NCBI GenBank assembly: GCA_964617665.1
Contig: CAZUAH010000154.1
Span: forward strand, 1-26,756
Length of the DNA stretch: 26,756 nt
Direction of reading: 5' to 3'
Source of the DNA: JADHUC01 sp964617665
GTDB lineage: Bacteria > Planctomycetota > Planctomycetia > Pirellulales > Pirellulaceae
Shown: positions 1-8,288 of the stretch, in pieces
Position numbering within the stretch: the stretch's first letter is position 1
Layout of the letters: every line of letters begins with the position of its first letter
Made by a program: the position numbers and the translations under genes
The notes under the pieces: generated by a model
The model's input: only the letters and a program-made list of their open reading frames with translations
The model's database searches: none
Told to the model about the DNA's origin: nothing

Positions 1-114
1 GAAATCCGAGCCGCTACTTCATGGCCACGCGCTCGCAGAGTGCGCCGCCGGATGCTGGTCTTCATCGCGATCGTGGTTGCCGTCGTTATCGCCACAACAC
101 GTCGCAAACAGTGA
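1..114 (+). CDS. C-terminal tail of a membrane-anchored protein (partial)
   Basis: Frame 1 is open from the first base to a TGA at 112-114 and encodes 37 residues. An arginine-rich stretch (RRVRRR) is followed by a hydrophobic run (about residues 18-33) and a basic tail ending TTRRKQ. This looks like the last transmembrane helix of a protein that starts outside the window, with a cytoplasmic positive tail. It ends 16 bp before the end of the convergent SUKH gene, the usual spacing for convergent neighbours. The piece is too short to identify a family, and a chance open frame cannot be excluded. Confidence 0.35.
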   Translation, partial: EIRAATSWPRARRVRRRMLVFIAIVVAVVIATTRRKQ

Positions 115-130
115 TTCCAGAACGCACTGA

Positions 131-1858
131 CTAGAGCCAGTCCTCCAATGCCTGGAACAGGTCGCGATTTTTCTTGAATAGCTTGCGATGTCGCGTTCGG
201 AATTCGCTCCACTTGTTTCTCAATGATGCGAATTCTTGCGTTCCGATTCGCTTCTGGTGGATCCAACCGATTTCGCCAGCTTCTAGCTCGGAGCACATCG
301 CCGCAAAACGTTGATCGCACTCGGCGTATTCACGGAGTGCCTCTCGCAACTGCTCCCAGTGCGGATCGATCGCCTTGTCTTGCATGATGCGGCCCAGCAG
401 ATCGGCGACCGCGCCAGTGGCCTTGATGAAACGCTGCGCAAAATCGTCGGTGCCAGCATCTTGAGTTTTGGGTCGCAGGGCCTCCATAACCGTCGCACGC
501 CCATGCCGATCAAGCAAATCATGCGCTTCGGGACATCGAGGAAGCAATTCGTGCATTGCCTCCATGCTCACCTGTTCCGCGGGTCGAAGTGGCAGACCTT
601 TCATCGGATCAGAGGCGACATTGAGTTGCCGCATCAGATCGATGTACCGCTGAGTATTTGGGGCGAATCGTTCGATCAGCCGTTGGGCGTCGTCTGTCGA
701 TGCTACGTCTTTGATGTGTCCTGCGTAGTACAGAATGATCTGGCTGAGTTCCTGGATGATTGCATTCTCGTTCATCGCCTTCGGATCGTCGCCATGGGCT
801 GGGGCCTCGGCTATTGCCTCAAGCGGAGGCTGAGTCTCCATCGTTTGCTGTTGCTGCATCAGCGCTTGGGCCATTTCCTCCATTTGCTTCATCTCGTCTC
901 GAAGCTCGACAGCAATGTCCGAATCGTCCAGCGGTGGCGGTTCATGGACGAAACCAGCCTCTCTCAATTCGTTGGCCAAGCGCCTGAGCGCATCGCGATC
1001 TTCTGATTCCACGGTACAATAGACTGGAACCCCGTCGCTCTGTTCGTTTTTCCAGGTCCCGTCTCGCGTTTGCCTGGATTCAATCCAGTGGATGTCATCC
1101 ATGTTCACCGGCTGCAGGTGTAGCTGAAAGGTGCGCACCGGCGCGGGACGATAAGCGTCAATTGTGAACAATGTCGAGTCGACACCGCGCGGCAACGCGA
1201 CGCGAGAGAGTTCTAGTACTCGACCTTCCGACCGAGTTCGCGTAAACAGAAGAAGCCCTTGCTCGTCCTCGCGACAAAGGACGTGCTCGATCTCCTCGGG
1301 CTTACCATGTTCCGTCAGATTCGTAGTAAAGGAACCTTGAAACAGCAGCGGATAGCGTTGGTGCTCTTCCCAGTCGACGGCAGGCTCGGTTTCCGATCGA
1401 GTCAACTGTTTTAACCAAGCGGAGAAAGACGGCGCGATTCGTTCGTCACTGATGCATTCGAAATCTACGTAGATGACCGAGGGTTCTCCCTTGGCGTCAG
1501 TCTGATTGTAGTCCAATGCAAACGTAGTGTGACCGTCGCTTGAGAGTGGGAAAATCAAACCCGGATCACCGTAGTCCTCCTCGATCCAGTCGAGGTCGTC
1601 GGCTGACAGCATCGAACCCGACTCGGCCCATTTCTGCAACGAGCAGATTCGTTCGTATGCGGCAGTCGTTGAGTTCAGCGGCAAGAGGTATTCCGGCGAT
1701 TCAATGTCCTGCAGGTATCCGCCGTTCTGAATTCGATACATCTCTTTGAACGATTCAGGCAAGCGAACACCGAATTCAGCTTCGAATGCCGTGAACAGTG
1801 CTTCGTCAGTCGGTGTATTTCTGCCTGAAGAGCCCCAGATGTTTGTGTTGTCAGGCAT
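131..1858 (-). CDS. SUKH (SMI1/KNR4) domain protein with long C-terminal extension
   Basis: The product has 575 residues. Residues about 20-152 read as a SMI1/KNR4 (SUKH) domain: an N-terminal acidic helix, the 'LPESFKEMYRIQNGG' type segment at 33-47, a 'DPGLIFPLSSDGHTTFALDY' type core at 98-117, and a 'FSAWL' terminal helix near 145-149. SUKH proteins are known as immunity proteins in polymorphic toxin systems and as general interaction modules. Residues about 160-310 are beta-rich and not recognised. Residues about 318-348 are Glu/Met/Gln-rich and probably coiled coil. The remainder is helical. The ATG at 1856-1858 is preceded by AAGGA about 9 nt upstream, which supports this start. No toxin gene is visible beside it: the neighbours are a convergent membrane-protein tail and a polysaccharide lyase. 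Most SUKH immunity proteins are much shorter, so a signalling or scaffold role is equally possible. Confidence 0.8.
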   Translation of the reverse strand: MPDNTNIWGSSGRNTPTDEALFTAFEAEFGVRLPESFKEMYRIQNGGYLQDIESPEYLLPLNSTTAAYERICSLQKWAESGSMLSADDLDWIEEDYGDPGLIFPLSSDGHTTFALDYNQTDAKGEPSVIYVDFECISDERIAPSFSAWLKQLTRSETEPAVDWEEHQRYPLLFQGSFTTNLTEHGKPEEIEHVLCREDEQGLLLFTRTRSEGRVLELSRVALPRGVDSTLFTIDAYRPAPVRTFQLHLQPVNMDDIHWIESRQTRDGTWKNEQSDGVPVYCTVESEDRDALRRLANELREAGFVHEPPPLDDSDIAVELRDEMKQMEEMAQALMQQQQTMETQPPLEAIAEAPAHGDDPKAMNENAIIQELSQIILYYAGHIKDVASTDDAQRLIERFAPNTQRYIDLMRQLNVASDPMKGLPLRPAEQVSMEAMHELLPRCPEAHDLLDRHGRATVMEALRPKTQDAGTDDFAQRFIKATGAVADLLGRIMQDKAIDPHWEQLREALREYAECDQRFAAMCSELEAGEIGWIHQKRIGTQEFASLRNKWSEFRTRHRKLFKKNRDLFQALEDWL

Positions 1859-2164
1859 AGATGAGTCCTTGCCAATTTAGAGAGGATGGGGATACCACTT
1901 CATCGCCGGCAGTGGATCGTCTATCGATGCCTGTCAGGGATATTGAGGCCCGGGTGGCCGTGGTTGGAGGGCGTTAGCCCGAAACCCCGGGGCTTCCCTC
2001 GCTGACGCTCAGTCCAGCCCCGGCCACCCAAACTGACGTTGATCGACAGACGGACCACTAGCGTAACGGACCGACCATCCGTCATGCAACGTCCTGCACA
2101 CCGCGGTCAGAAAATGGGCCACAAACCACCGAATCGCAACGTTCCGACAATTCGTAGCTCGCGT
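1859..2164. other. Intergenic region with a palindromic repeat
   Basis: This 306-bp gap lies between two minus-strand genes. It contains a ribosome site for the SUKH gene (AAGGA near 1868-1872, read on the minus strand) and the palindrome listed separately at 1952-2029. No convincing reading frame or RNA gene was seen in the rest. Confidence 0.6.
1952..2029. repeat. Imperfect inverted repeat, dispersed-repeat type
   Basis: The 17-bp arms at 1952-1968 and 2013-2029 pair with two mismatches. The arm core is GGGTGGCC...TGGA against TCCA...GGCCACCC. The loop is 44 bp and contains a second GC-rich block (CCCCGGGG near 1985-1992). Strong GC palindromes of this 'cggccaccc' type are, as I recall, common between genes in planctomycete genomes. 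Here the repeat sits downstream of the lyase gene and upstream of the SUKH gene on the same strand, so it could stop lyase transcription, but there is no T-run to show that. Confidence 0.6.
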
Positions 2165-4525
2165 TTAATCGATTTGCCAATGCTGTCCGCCACGTTGTAG
2201 TCGGATGCGGCTGCGTCCGTCTGCTCCAGCGGTAAACGTCCACTCGTGCTTCTGGTCTTCGAACTTCAGGAAGAAGGTCTTGGCTGTGGGTAGACTCACG
2301 GCGGGCACGGCGGCGCCGAGCGGATACATCTCCCAATTCTCTCGACTGCGCGCGCCGGCCGGCTCGACTGTCGTTCGAAACGGATAGAGCACGACTCGGA
2401 ATCGACCTTCGTTGGCTTTGCGAGAAATCACCAAGCGTCGGGCTCGATGCGCGGTGTTTCGGGAAATGCCGGACGTATACTCCTCCAGCTTGACGGACGG
2501 CCTTCCACCGCCCATTGGCAGAATCAACAGTCGTCGCGAACCAACGTTTGGGCGATTGTAGGTCCACTGTTCATCCTTTTCGGTCAGAAGGGCGCTTCCA
2601 TTGGCCTGCGGTACGAATTCGATATCATCGGGAATCTGCATGTACCAATCGTAGGTCCGCTCTTTGTCGTCTTTTCTGACATCGTCGATGATGATCGCGT
2701 AAGGATGCGAGCCTCGGACCAGGATGCCCGTCCGCCAGCAGTGCGTGACCGGGTTGTTTGGCGCTCGCCAGAGATTGCAGCCACGGAAGTTGTACTTGGG
2801 GCAGTTTTCGTCGTCATCTCCATGGAGGGCTCGCGGTTGCCCGGGCCGCTCCCATGTCCAGCCGAGTTCCTCGAAACTGCGAGTTTCCGGCTCCCACTCT
2901 TCGCCAGGCTTCGTCCAACTGTGTGACCAGAGCCAATCGTAGGCATTCTTCAAATCCATCACCGCGTAGCTCAGCAGGCCGGAGCCTTCGCTCTTTTCGC
3001 TGCTTTCGGTACCGAGATCTTCATGCTTGATGAGCCGAGCATTGGGTGCCTTGCCACGTCCCACTTTGGCTTCGGCTTGCCCTGTGCCGTCGATGTGAAC
3101 CAGACTATGGTCGCTGCTTTTCATTGCCTGAGCCCACGGGCGATCAATGGCCCAGCGTCGGCCGAGTGCGGCGAAGACGAACCGCCCGCGGTCAACGTTC
3201 TCGTGCCGATCGTACCAGGCATCCTGTCGGGCGAGCGTGTTCAGATAGGTAGCGTCGTCCGACCAATCGCTGCGTGTGATGAATAGACCTTGATACGGAA
3301 ATACGGCCGTTATAGGCAAATCCAGCCTTGCCATGTCCAGCGGCAGGGCGTCCGTGTCCTCCCAGTTCATGCAAAACAGCGTTGACATGGGCGCGTATTG
3401 CCAGCGGTTCTGACGGCTGTAATCTTCGCCTTTGTACTGTCGCAAGAAGAAGTTGATGCACTTGTCGCCGGGTGCCGCCCATCGAGCCATGACGGGCGCA
3501 CTTTCATACGGAGCGGCTCGATTCGACGAGTAACCCACTGTCTCGCCAGTGTCCTCGCCGGGCACCAGTGACAATACGGCCCACTTCCAGTAATTGCGGA
3601 TGTTCGCTCGATCAAAGTGGTTTTCGCCGCGACGAGCCATGGCGATCAACGTAAACTGGCCCTCACGGAGCGAAGTGTTCACGGTATAGCCGTCCTCGTT
3701 TGATCCGCCCGTCTCGTAGATGTGAACTTCGGCCCAGTCACGCATTGCCTGCCGAAATCTCACCCACTGGTCGGGCCGGTAGCCTTCCTCGCCTTCGATG
3801 GCCAACAGCATCGGTCCCAGTTCACCGTGGTAGCCGTACCAGTTGCTGATGCCACGGCCGCGTGGAAAACCCATGCCCCAACACACCAGATCCTTGGTGG
3901 CCTCGGAGAGCGCTTTGCGACAGATGTCTCGCTGTTCAGAAGTCATGTAGTCATACAGGTAGTCGTATGCCAACGCGAAATCGGACCCGCCTCGATACCA
4001 CAAATGACCCAACCCCGCGGCGATTCCGTTCAGCCCTTCAATGTCTCCGATGTTCATTTCCATCTTGCCCCACTTCGATTTGTCCTTGCTACGAGCGAGG
4101 ACAGCCCGCGCGAAGTTCGCGATGGCGCGACAGACGTGCTCGGCCCGTTCGTTGTCCTGGTGGTAGATCACGTCGAGCGTGGCATAGAACAGTTCGTGGT
4201 TCAACTGCGGACCCGCGTCCGGGCAGGCCGCCAGCAAGTCTTCATCGGTTGTGTCCGGCTTGACGCCCGCCAGCGTGTCAACGCGTTTGGATTCAAACCG
4301 CTGCGCAAAGAACGCCTTACCACGGTACGTCTTGATGACTTCCTTTCGCCAAGCCGGCAGATCCTCAGGGCTCATCAACACGCGCGGGTGCACGCCCACC
4401 GGCGGCACCTTGGAGAATACCCGCACACCGTTCTCGTTCGTGTCGTTGTAGTCGCCTGCGTCGACGGGCAGAGTCCAAGTTGTCAGTGCAATGGTCGACA
4501 TCGCAAATAAGACTACGTTTCGCAT
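2165..4525 (-). CDS. Heparinase II/III-like exported polysaccharide lyase
   Basis: From the ATG at 4523-4525 the product has 786 residues. I chose this start over an in-frame GTG 39 bp upstream because it begins a clean Sec signal peptide (about residues 1-23, ending DAG) and has AGGGA about 11 nt upstream. After the signal comes a 'HPRVLMSPEDLPAW' segment (46-59), common at the start of alginate-lyase/heparinase-type (alpha/alpha)-toroid proteins. Further motifs are NWYGYHGELG (228-237), EDGYT (277-281), and HENVDRGRF (441-449) opening the C-terminal beta-sandwich. These resemble the Tyr/His-bearing regions of heparinase II/III lyases, which cleave uronic-acid glycans by beta-elimination. 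Catalytic residues cannot be fixed without alignment. It follows the helical-repeat gene by 38 bp on the same strand, so the two are probably co-transcribed. Substrate unknown. Confidence 0.75.
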   Translation of the reverse strand: MRNVVLFAMSTIALTTWTLPVDAGDYNDTNENGVRVFSKVPPVGVHPRVLMSPEDLPAWRKEVIKTYRGKAFFAQRFESKRVDTLAGVKPDTTDEDLLAACPDAGPQLNHELFYATLDVIYHQDNERAEHVCRAIANFARAVLARSKDKSKWGKMEMNIGDIEGLNGIAAGLGHLWYRGGSDFALAYDYLYDYMTSEQRDICRKALSEATKDLVCWGMGFPRGRGISNWYGYHGELGPMLLAIEGEEGYRPDQWVRFRQAMRDWAEVHIYETGGSNEDGYTVNTSLREGQFTLIAMARRGENHFDRANIRNYWKWAVLSLVPGEDTGETVGYSSNRAAPYESAPVMARWAAPGDKCINFFLRQYKGEDYSRQNRWQYAPMSTLFCMNWEDTDALPLDMARLDLPITAVFPYQGLFITRSDWSDDATYLNTLARQDAWYDRHENVDRGRFVFAALGRRWAIDRPWAQAMKSSDHSLVHIDGTGQAEAKVGRGKAPNARLIKHEDLGTESSEKSEGSGLLSYAVMDLKNAYDWLWSHSWTKPGEEWEPETRSFEELGWTWERPGQPRALHGDDDENCPKYNFRGCNLWRAPNNPVTHCWRTGILVRGSHPYAIIIDDVRKDDKERTYDWYMQIPDDIEFVPQANGSALLTEKDEQWTYNRPNVGSRRLLILPMGGGRPSVKLEEYTSGISRNTAHRARRLVISRKANEGRFRVVLYPFRTTVEPAGARSRENWEMYPLGAAVPAVSLPTAKTFFLKFEDQKHEWTFTAGADGRSRIRLQRGGQHWQID

Positions 4526-4563
4526 GGTATTGCCATCCCTTTTCTTCCGGTTGGCCGCTCGCA

Positions 4564-6447
4564 CTACAACTTCTCGTTTCTCTTGCTTCCCACAGCCACT
4601 TCGCTACCCTGTCCCTTTGTTGCTCCCAACAACTGCTTGGCCACCAGGGCATATCGTGCCCGGCTACCCCGCCGCCACGATTCGATCGGGTCAGTGCGGG
4701 CCTCCCAGATGATGTCGATCAACTGCTCGGCGATTTTGCGTGCCAGACACTCTCGCCCGTACACCCACGCGCGGACCATTAGTATGTGCAGGTAACGCGC
4801 TCGCAGGGCCTTCTGTTCAATCGCGTTTGTGCATTCCAAAGCTCGGTCGAAGAGTTCTTGCTCTCGATCCCAATGCTTGAGCGATCGTCGATGTGCGGCC
4901 AAGATGATCAGGCTCCCAGCCATATCGGACCATTTGCCTTTCTCTTCTTCAAGAATCATACGCTCGACTCGATAGAGAGCATCCCTGTCTCGAAGCTGCC
5001 CAGCGATGCTGCTCAACAGGTACACGCGTTTCTTCGCGTCCGATTGCGGGGTCACGAAGCGGCGGACCCGTTCGTCGAGGGGGAGTTCGTTTGAGTTGAA
5101 GGCAAGATGCCGAGTTACCCTTTCTTGCTGCTGCGGAGTCATCGCTGGGAGAAACTGCGTTTCGACGGCATCAATCGCTCCTGCTCGAGCGGCTTCGCCT
5201 GCGCAGTAGAGGGTTTCCGTCAGATGACCGTAGGATTCGTCGTCGGGAGTCTTCTCGGCCAATGCCGCCAAGTGGGCGTGTCGAGCAAAGAAATCGCGGG
5301 CGGCCTCTTTTGATTCCGGGTCGCCTCGGTCGAGCAACGTTCGGCCGACGAATCGCACGCCCCGCATTCGATTCTGCGATTCGGCCGGGATGTTGGCGAG
5401 CGTACTTTCGGCCTCGCCTAGCTCTCCGCGTTCGGCGTACGCAATGGCGACGAGGATCCAGCCCGTTTCCCGCATCCCCGCTTCTTCCTCTGGCGAAGAC
5501 GCGCGTTCAGGGATCTTGGCGTAGTACTGTTTGATACGCCTGTGGGCCTCATTCTCATCGCCGATCCGCAGCCATCCGGTGGCCACGGTGAGTTCGGAGT
5601 ACGAGGTGTTGTTTCCCCTCTCGAGGTGTCGAAGGGCCTTCTTCGCTAAGTCCGTATCACCTGCATTCCAGAGGATGAATGCGGTCCCTAATGGCCAGTC
5701 CCGGACCAATCGGCGACACTCCATCTTCTCTGAGGGAACACGATCCATTTCTTCCACGAATCGCCTTGCGGCCGCAGCCGCACGTCCGATGTCTCCCGAT
5801 TCCTTGTAGCCAATTTCGGCATCGGCCCAGGCCCGGGCGCGCCGCAGGGGCGTCTTTTCGTGCTCGACAAGCCGAGCCACAAGGTTGTGGCGCATCGTCT
5901 TCGCGGCCGCTCTCGTATAGCGAGGATCGAATGACCGCGGGTCGTGCATGGGAATTGACGCACCGACCTCGACGGCGTGCAGGATCTTGTCCTCGTCGGC
6001 ACTCAAATCAATTAGGTGATGTGCGACTCGTTCGGCCCAATTGTTGTTGTAGCCCATCAGAGGCGGGATTAGGGGTGCGTAGGCCGCCTCCGCAGTGTCG
6101 AGGGCTGCATAGAGTGTTGCAATGGCCTCGTCGTTCAGGCCGGCGTGGCGTTGCCAACGGGCGATCAATATCAGATTCTCTGCTCGCTCCACCAGGGGCA
6201 CGTCTTCCTCGCACACGAACGCCTTGACGGAGCGGATGGGACCGGTGTCAGGGAGGGTGGGCGGTCCTCGACGAATGACCTCGCGTACGTCTCTGCGCAA
6301 AGGTGCCGTCTCCCATTTCGACAGTGTGAATTGCTTCAATAGCATTTCCGCCCGAACGATCAGATCGGCCGGGGCCGGCGCATCCTCGGCACCAATTTCT
6401 GTCGCCAGGAAGAGTACGATGCAGACGAGTTGTAAGTACTTCAACAT
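4564..6447 (-). CDS. Exported helical-repeat (TPR-like) protein, unknown function
   Basis: The product has 627 residues. Residues 1-20 form a signal peptide (hydrophobic core LQLVCIVLFLAT, then GAEDA). The rest is almost entirely alpha-helical, with repeated A-x-x-x-x-A/G pairs and segments such as 'ARRFVEEMD', 'AKKALRHLERG' and 'GELGEAESTLANIP', which look like degenerate tetratricopeptide repeats. No catalytic motif was recognised. It is the first gene of a two-gene unit with the heparinase-like lyase and is divergent from the lactonase gene. It may be a periplasmic scaffold for the lyase or the glycan; this is inference from position only. Confidence 0.7.
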   Translation of the reverse strand: MLKYLQLVCIVLFLATEIGAEDAPAPADLIVRAEMLLKQFTLSKWETAPLRRDVREVIRRGPPTLPDTGPIRSVKAFVCEEDVPLVERAENLILIARWQRHAGLNDEAIATLYAALDTAEAAYAPLIPPLMGYNNNWAERVAHHLIDLSADEDKILHAVEVGASIPMHDPRSFDPRYTRAAAKTMRHNLVARLVEHEKTPLRRARAWADAEIGYKESGDIGRAAAAARRFVEEMDRVPSEKMECRRLVRDWPLGTAFILWNAGDTDLAKKALRHLERGNNTSYSELTVATGWLRIGDENEAHRRIKQYYAKIPERASSPEEEAGMRETGWILVAIAYAERGELGEAESTLANIPAESQNRMRGVRFVGRTLLDRGDPESKEAARDFFARHAHLAALAEKTPDDESYGHLTETLYCAGEAARAGAIDAVETQFLPAMTPQQQERVTRHLAFNSNELPLDERVRRFVTPQSDAKKRVYLLSSIAGQLRDRDALYRVERMILEEEKGKWSDMAGSLIILAAHRRSLKHWDREQELFDRALECTNAIEQKALRARYLHILMVRAWVYGRECLARKIAEQLIDIIWEARTDPIESWRRGSRARYALVAKQLLGATKGQGSEVAVGSKRNEKL

Positions 6448-6644
6448 CCGGCGCCCTTGGCTTAAGCTCTTGTCCCGCAGCTGGAAAGCGTAACCTCAGT
6501 TCTTTGCAGAAACAACAACACAGCGAGTCTAGTGTGCTGACGAAACCTGACGGATTACAATTGGGAAGTCGACTATTCAATTCCTTCAAATACCTCACGC
6601 CACGTTTTTCGGGGGTCGCCTATTTCAGACAGGACGCTTTCACC
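6448..6644. promoter_or_regulatory. Divergent intergenic region between the TPR-like gene and the lactonase gene
   Basis: This 197-bp gap separates two genes transcribed away from each other, so it should hold promoters in both directions. I found no strong -35/-10 pair. AT-rich stretches at about 6553-6592 are the best place for the lactonase promoter. An AGGA (6631-6634) about 10 nt before the ATG at 6645 is the likely ribosome site. Confidence 0.4.
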
Positions 6645-7916
6645 ATGATTCCAATCGATCGTTTTCGGGCTTCGGCTTTCGTAGCCTCTGTCGCACTCGC
6701 GGCGGCAGTGCACTTGGCAGCGAGTTCGCTACAGGCGCAGTCGAACGAATCCGCTGGGCCGCTGATCGCCTATGTCGGGACCTTTAGCTCGCCGCTCCGC
6801 GATGTGTTGCCGACCCAGGTGGATCTGCCGCCGGGCAATGGCCGCGGTATTCACCTTTTTCAGGTAGATCGCACTACTGGAGCGATGAGGCCTTGTGGTG
6901 TTTTCGAGATGGGTACAAGCCCGAGTTGTCTGGCTCTGAATGCTGCAGGAACTCGCTTGTATTCCTCCAACGAGACGGATCGGGTGGGCGAGGAGAAGGA
7001 AGGCACCGTGAGTGCCTTCGCCGTCACTCGGGCTGATGGGAAGCTAGAATTACTCAACACGGTTCGCTCCGGCGGCGCTGGTCCCACGTATGTAAGTGTG
7101 CATCCAAACGGGAAGTTTCTGTTGGTGGCCAACTATTTTGGCGGTTCCGTGGCGGTGCTGCCGATTTTGGCCGACGGTCGTCTGGGGAACGCCACGGATG
7201 TCAAGATCGATGCCGGAACGATTGGCCCCACCAGGGCAACCAACGCTCCACCGGGCAGCTTTGCCTTCAGTGGGCATGATCGCACTCACGCGCACATGAT
7301 CCAGGCCGATCCCACCGGGCGATTCGTGCTACATGCGGATCTGGGGCTGGACAAGATCTTCATCTGGAAGTTCGACGGGCGACAGGGCGTGCTGACTCCG
7401 AACGAACCGCCAGCGGTGTCACTGCCTCCCGGAGACGGGCCGCGACATTTTGATTTTCATCCCAATGGCCGGTGGTTCTATTCGATTCAGGAGGAAGGCT
7501 CGACAGTCGTTTTGTTTGACTACGACGCCCGGACAGGGCGGTTATCCTCCAGACAGACAATCTCGACCTTGCCGCCAGAGTTTGCCGGCAGCAATTTTTG
7601 CTCCGAGATCCTGGTTTCTACCGATGGCGGGTTTGTGTACGCCGGCAACCGCCTGCACGACAGCATTGGGGTCTTCTCTGTTGGCCCAAAGGGCGACCTG
7701 ACGTTCGTCGGAGAAACATGGACCCGCGGGAATTATCCGCGCAGCTTCAACTTCGAACCGACGGGCCAATTCCTCTACTGCTGCAATCAACGTGCTGACC
7801 ACATCACGGTCTTCCGCGTGGATCGCAAAACAGGTGCCCTCAAATTCACCGGTCATTACACGCCCGTCGGCAATCCGTCGATCATCGTCTTCCTCGACCT
7901 CGGAAAGGCGGGTTGA
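6645..7916 (+). CDS. Secreted lactonase-family 7-bladed beta-propeller protein
   Basis: From the ATG at 6645 the product has 423 residues. An upstream in-frame start at 6504 is rejected because the added 47 residues hide the signal peptide, while this ATG has AGGA upstream and begins a good one (about residues 1-31, ending LQAQ). The mature part matches the lactonase/6-phosphogluconolactonase (Pgl-type) propeller family. It opens with 'AYVGTFSS' and has repeated blades such as GTSPSCLALNAAGTRLYSSNE, 'YVSVHPNGKFLLVANYFGGSV', 'GPRHFDFHPNGRWFY' and 'GNYPRSFNFEPTGQFLYCCNQ'. Cytosolic relatives hydrolyse 6-phosphogluconolactone. An exported copy more likely acts on a sugar lactone or another lactone in the periplasm. 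The divergent lyase operon suggests sugar-acid metabolism, but this is inference. Confidence 0.85.
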   Translation: MIPIDRFRASAFVASVALAAAVHLAASSLQAQSNESAGPLIAYVGTFSSPLRDVLPTQVDLPPGNGRGIHLFQVDRTTGAMRPCGVFEMGTSPSCLALNAAGTRLYSSNETDRVGEEKEGTVSAFAVTRADGKLELLNTVRSGGAGPTYVSVHPNGKFLLVANYFGGSVAVLPILADGRLGNATDVKIDAGTIGPTRATNAPPGSFAFSGHDRTHAHMIQADPTGRFVLHADLGLDKIFIWKFDGRQGVLTPNEPPAVSLPPGDGPRHFDFHPNGRWFYSIQEEGSTVVLFDYDARTGRLSSRQTISTLPPEFAGSNFCSEILVSTDGGFVYAGNRLHDSIGVFSVGPKGDLTFVGETWTRGNYPRSFNFEPTGQFLYCCNQRADHITVFRVDRKTGALKFTGHYTPVGNPSIIVFLDLGKAG

Positions 7917-8288
7917 GAGGAGTCGCTGCTGGAGCCGCGATGCGTCACAAAGGGCTACCGTCGAGCGTGGCGGCCCCATTCTATCTGTTCCGATGTCGCC
8001 GTGGGAATGCTGCATTGTCCATCCGAAGCGGCCAACGCAGAGTATCGGACGATGGGTGGACGTTTGGTCGATGCGACCTGAGCAAGCAAGTTCGTTGACC
8101 CGAGCGACTTGCGCCAGTCAGCCCGGGAGGCCATCGTACGTAGGGATTCCGTCATTCGAGCCCCGATGCACTGATGTGCGGGCGTTCGCATGGGAGGCAG
8201 CCCAGCGTGTGAAAGGCATGTGCCATCCTCTCGCTCGAAACCAGCAATGTCTTCCACATCCAAACTAGCGTTTGGCAACGCGTTTGCT
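7917..8288. other. Convergent intergenic region, 372 bp, no gene recognised
   Basis: The gap lies between the ends of the lactonase gene (plus) and the glycosyl/methyltransferase gene (minus). Both strands carry open frames here (for example minus 7955-8278), but none shows a known motif, a ribosome site or clear coding character. No strong hairpin with a T-run was found, so terminators for either gene are not obvious. It may be decayed coding or repeat sequence. Confidence 0.5.

Noticed and set aside
311..1006. 231-residue plus-strand open frame
   Set aside because: It lies wholly inside the SUKH gene on the other strand, has no motif or ribosome site, and has the composition of an antisense shadow.
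5679..6227. 182-residue plus-strand open frame rich in Arg/Pro
   Set aside because: Antisense shadow of the helical-repeat gene in a GC-rich genome; no start signals.
7955..8278. 107-residue minus-strand open frame in the convergent gap
   Set aside because: No recognisable motif or ribosome site, and its 3' half is mirrored by an open frame on the other strand.
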